From: Oryzias latipes
Lineage: Eukaryota; Chordata; Actinopteri; Beloniformes; Adrianichthyidae
Direction of reading: 5' to 3'
Assembly: GCF_002234675.1 (NCBI RefSeq)
Contig: NC_019859.2
Location: forward strand, 8,273,983-8,337,982
DNA length: 64,000 bases
Part shown: positions 62,531-64,000 of the stretch, in pieces
Position numbering within the stretch: position 1 is the first letter of the stretch
Layout: each line of letters begins with the position of its first letter
Notes under the pieces: model-generated
Databases searched by the model: none
Told to the model about the DNA's origin: nothing
Seen by the model: the letters and a program-made list of their open reading frames with translations, nothing else
Program-made: the position numbers and the translations under genes

Positions 62531-64000
62531 CTAAAAGAGAAAACAGGATTTGACTGGATGGTTCATTGTTGTTTTTCCGAACAGTAGTTCCAAAAGATGT
62601 CTGCTGGGGTAAAACAGAGTTGAGATGTATTCAGGTGGCAGCGTCGTTCCTGGAAGATCTGGAGGAATGTGTTTATGTTTTGAGAACTGCCTTTTTTCAC
62701 CTATAAAAATATATATTGACCCATAAAATCCTGTATCAGAGTGATGTGGAGAAACTAATCTTTGTGTTTGTAACATCTAGATGTTCACTTTTTAGAATTT
62801 TGCTAAATTTCTCTTAAGTTTCTAGCTGAAGTATTTCCCCTTTGTGCACATTGGACATTGAATGACCAAGTTCCATCAATTTTAATGATCTCACCGCATT
62901 ATTTCCCAATACAACTTCTCACTTTTAGTTTGCAGAATTGATGGTTGTTCCTAGATGGTCCAAAACTAAACCACAAGGCTCCGCTTTCATTGAACCAACT
63001 CCATGTGGCGCTCCAGGAGGCAGACACTTTAAAACTTTAGGGCCAGTCTTAAAAGTTTTGGAATAAATCTGTAGTTTTGGTCCTCCTGGGTGACCCTAAA
63101 CCTTTCCTGCTAGTTAAACTCCTGTAGATCTGAACTTGCCCTTTGCTTTTTCCTGATTTGATTGTCTTTTGTGTTTGTTTTTCCTGTCCTCCCTGACCCC
63201 AAACTATGGGCTTGTTCCTCTTTTCTGCTACTTAGCTCATGCTCAGTTGGGGTGGGGGTGGGGGGTACTTATAAACACACCACCAGAATCTTCCACTGCA
63301 ATCAGCAAAAACATGTTTAGGATTTGGCCTAAATAATCAACACGATTAGATCCTCTTAGCTGTTTTTGCTCTTTATGTACCGCTCCCTTAAATGACTGTA
63401 GTTAAATTGCATCTATTAGAAAAACTGAATTGAATAAGGGAAGACCAATTGTGTTTGCTTGTTGTTGTTGTTGTTTGTTACATCATTTATAAACCACCAC
63501 TACCTTTGCATGTTTTGATATATCAGGCATGTCCAAAGTCTGGGCCCTGGGTCAAATGTGGCCCGGGTTCAAAATTCTACTGGCCCACAGGCTCCTGTTA
63601 TATAATACTGGTAATAATAAAATGTGTGGCCCCCAGAACTGTCTAAGAACTGTATGTGTGATTTATTGGGTGTGATTGGGTAGCTTATATTATAAATGGT
63701 TGTAAACCTGTGAGGGAAAGATGTATTTGTTTCTGTGATAAAACCACAATGGTTTGTACTTATGAAATGTATATTTTGTTTTCTGCAAAACCTGTTTTTA
63801 AATTAAAATGGTACTACAAGAAATTTAGTTTAAAAAAATCTGAAAACATTTAGTAGATTTTTTTTTACAGATGACAAATATTCAATGAAACCAAGTTGTT
63901 GATTTGCAGAAGAACAAGTGAAAACAGAACTCTTAAACTTAAATGCACATCTGTACATAGTCTCTGTGTACTTATCTGTATTGAATTCAGTGCTTTTGCC
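62531..64000. other. igfbp4: igfbp4 intron, no exon recognised
   Basis: Upstream of the igfbp4 exon at 62530 and probably intronic. A block near 63530-63630 (with TGGGTCAAATGTGGCCCG) looks like a common dispersed repeat. No igfbp4 exon 1 or 2 was found. Confidence 0.45.

Overview
The window is nuclear DNA of a ray-finned fish, most likely a percomorph teleost (medaka-like is possible but not shown). It has an AT-rich background, intron-rich vertebrate genes, and a dense load of fish-type transposable elements. No prokaryotic or organellar features were seen.

Four genes are identified by rebuilding exons with matching splice phases, all on the minus strand. tns4 (tensin 4) has coding exons from 23089 down to 5613. 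ccr7 (chemokine receptor 7) runs from 29270 to 26371. smarce1 (BAF57, the HMG-box subunit of the SWI/SNF complex) runs from 43394 to 31766. The last two exons of igfbp4 lie between 62530 and 59540, with its 5' part beyond the right edge. A fifth, unrecognised plus-strand gene contributes only its last coding exon (1577-1790). In human the order is IGFBP4-TNS4-CCR7-SMARCE1. Here igfbp4 sits on the other side of smarce1, so the block is conserved but locally rearranged.

The most striking object is a nearly intact Tf1/sushi-type chromovirus (Ty3/gypsy LTR retrotransposon) at 7921-13232, inserted antisense in a tns4 intron. Its 481-bp LTRs differ at one position by eye. It carries gag with a zinc knuckle and a pol with protease, RT, RNase H, integrase and chromodomain. 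A -1 frameshift signal joins them: a TTTAAAC heptamer, a 7-nt spacer and an H-type pseudoknot whose loop holds the gag stop codon. There is no tRNA primer site. Instead an 11-nt stretch after the 5' LTR exactly complements 11 nt inside the LTR, the arrangement expected for Tf1-type self-priming. Two small frame breaks in the protease region appear to disable this copy.

The introns and intergenic DNA hold many smaller elements. They include a four-copy ~560-700 bp family, a TTAA-flanked piggyBac-like MITE family, a mariner-type MITE, a Tc1 remnant, a tRNA-derived SINE, several foldback or hairpin elements, and a 1.46-kb TIR element. There is also a peculiar 2.4-kb GC-rich retroposon (46413-48830) with an 11-bp target-site duplication and an A-tail but no reverse transcriptase. 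Most of these crowd the 52.4-43.4 kb interval, which is probably the first intron of smarce1.
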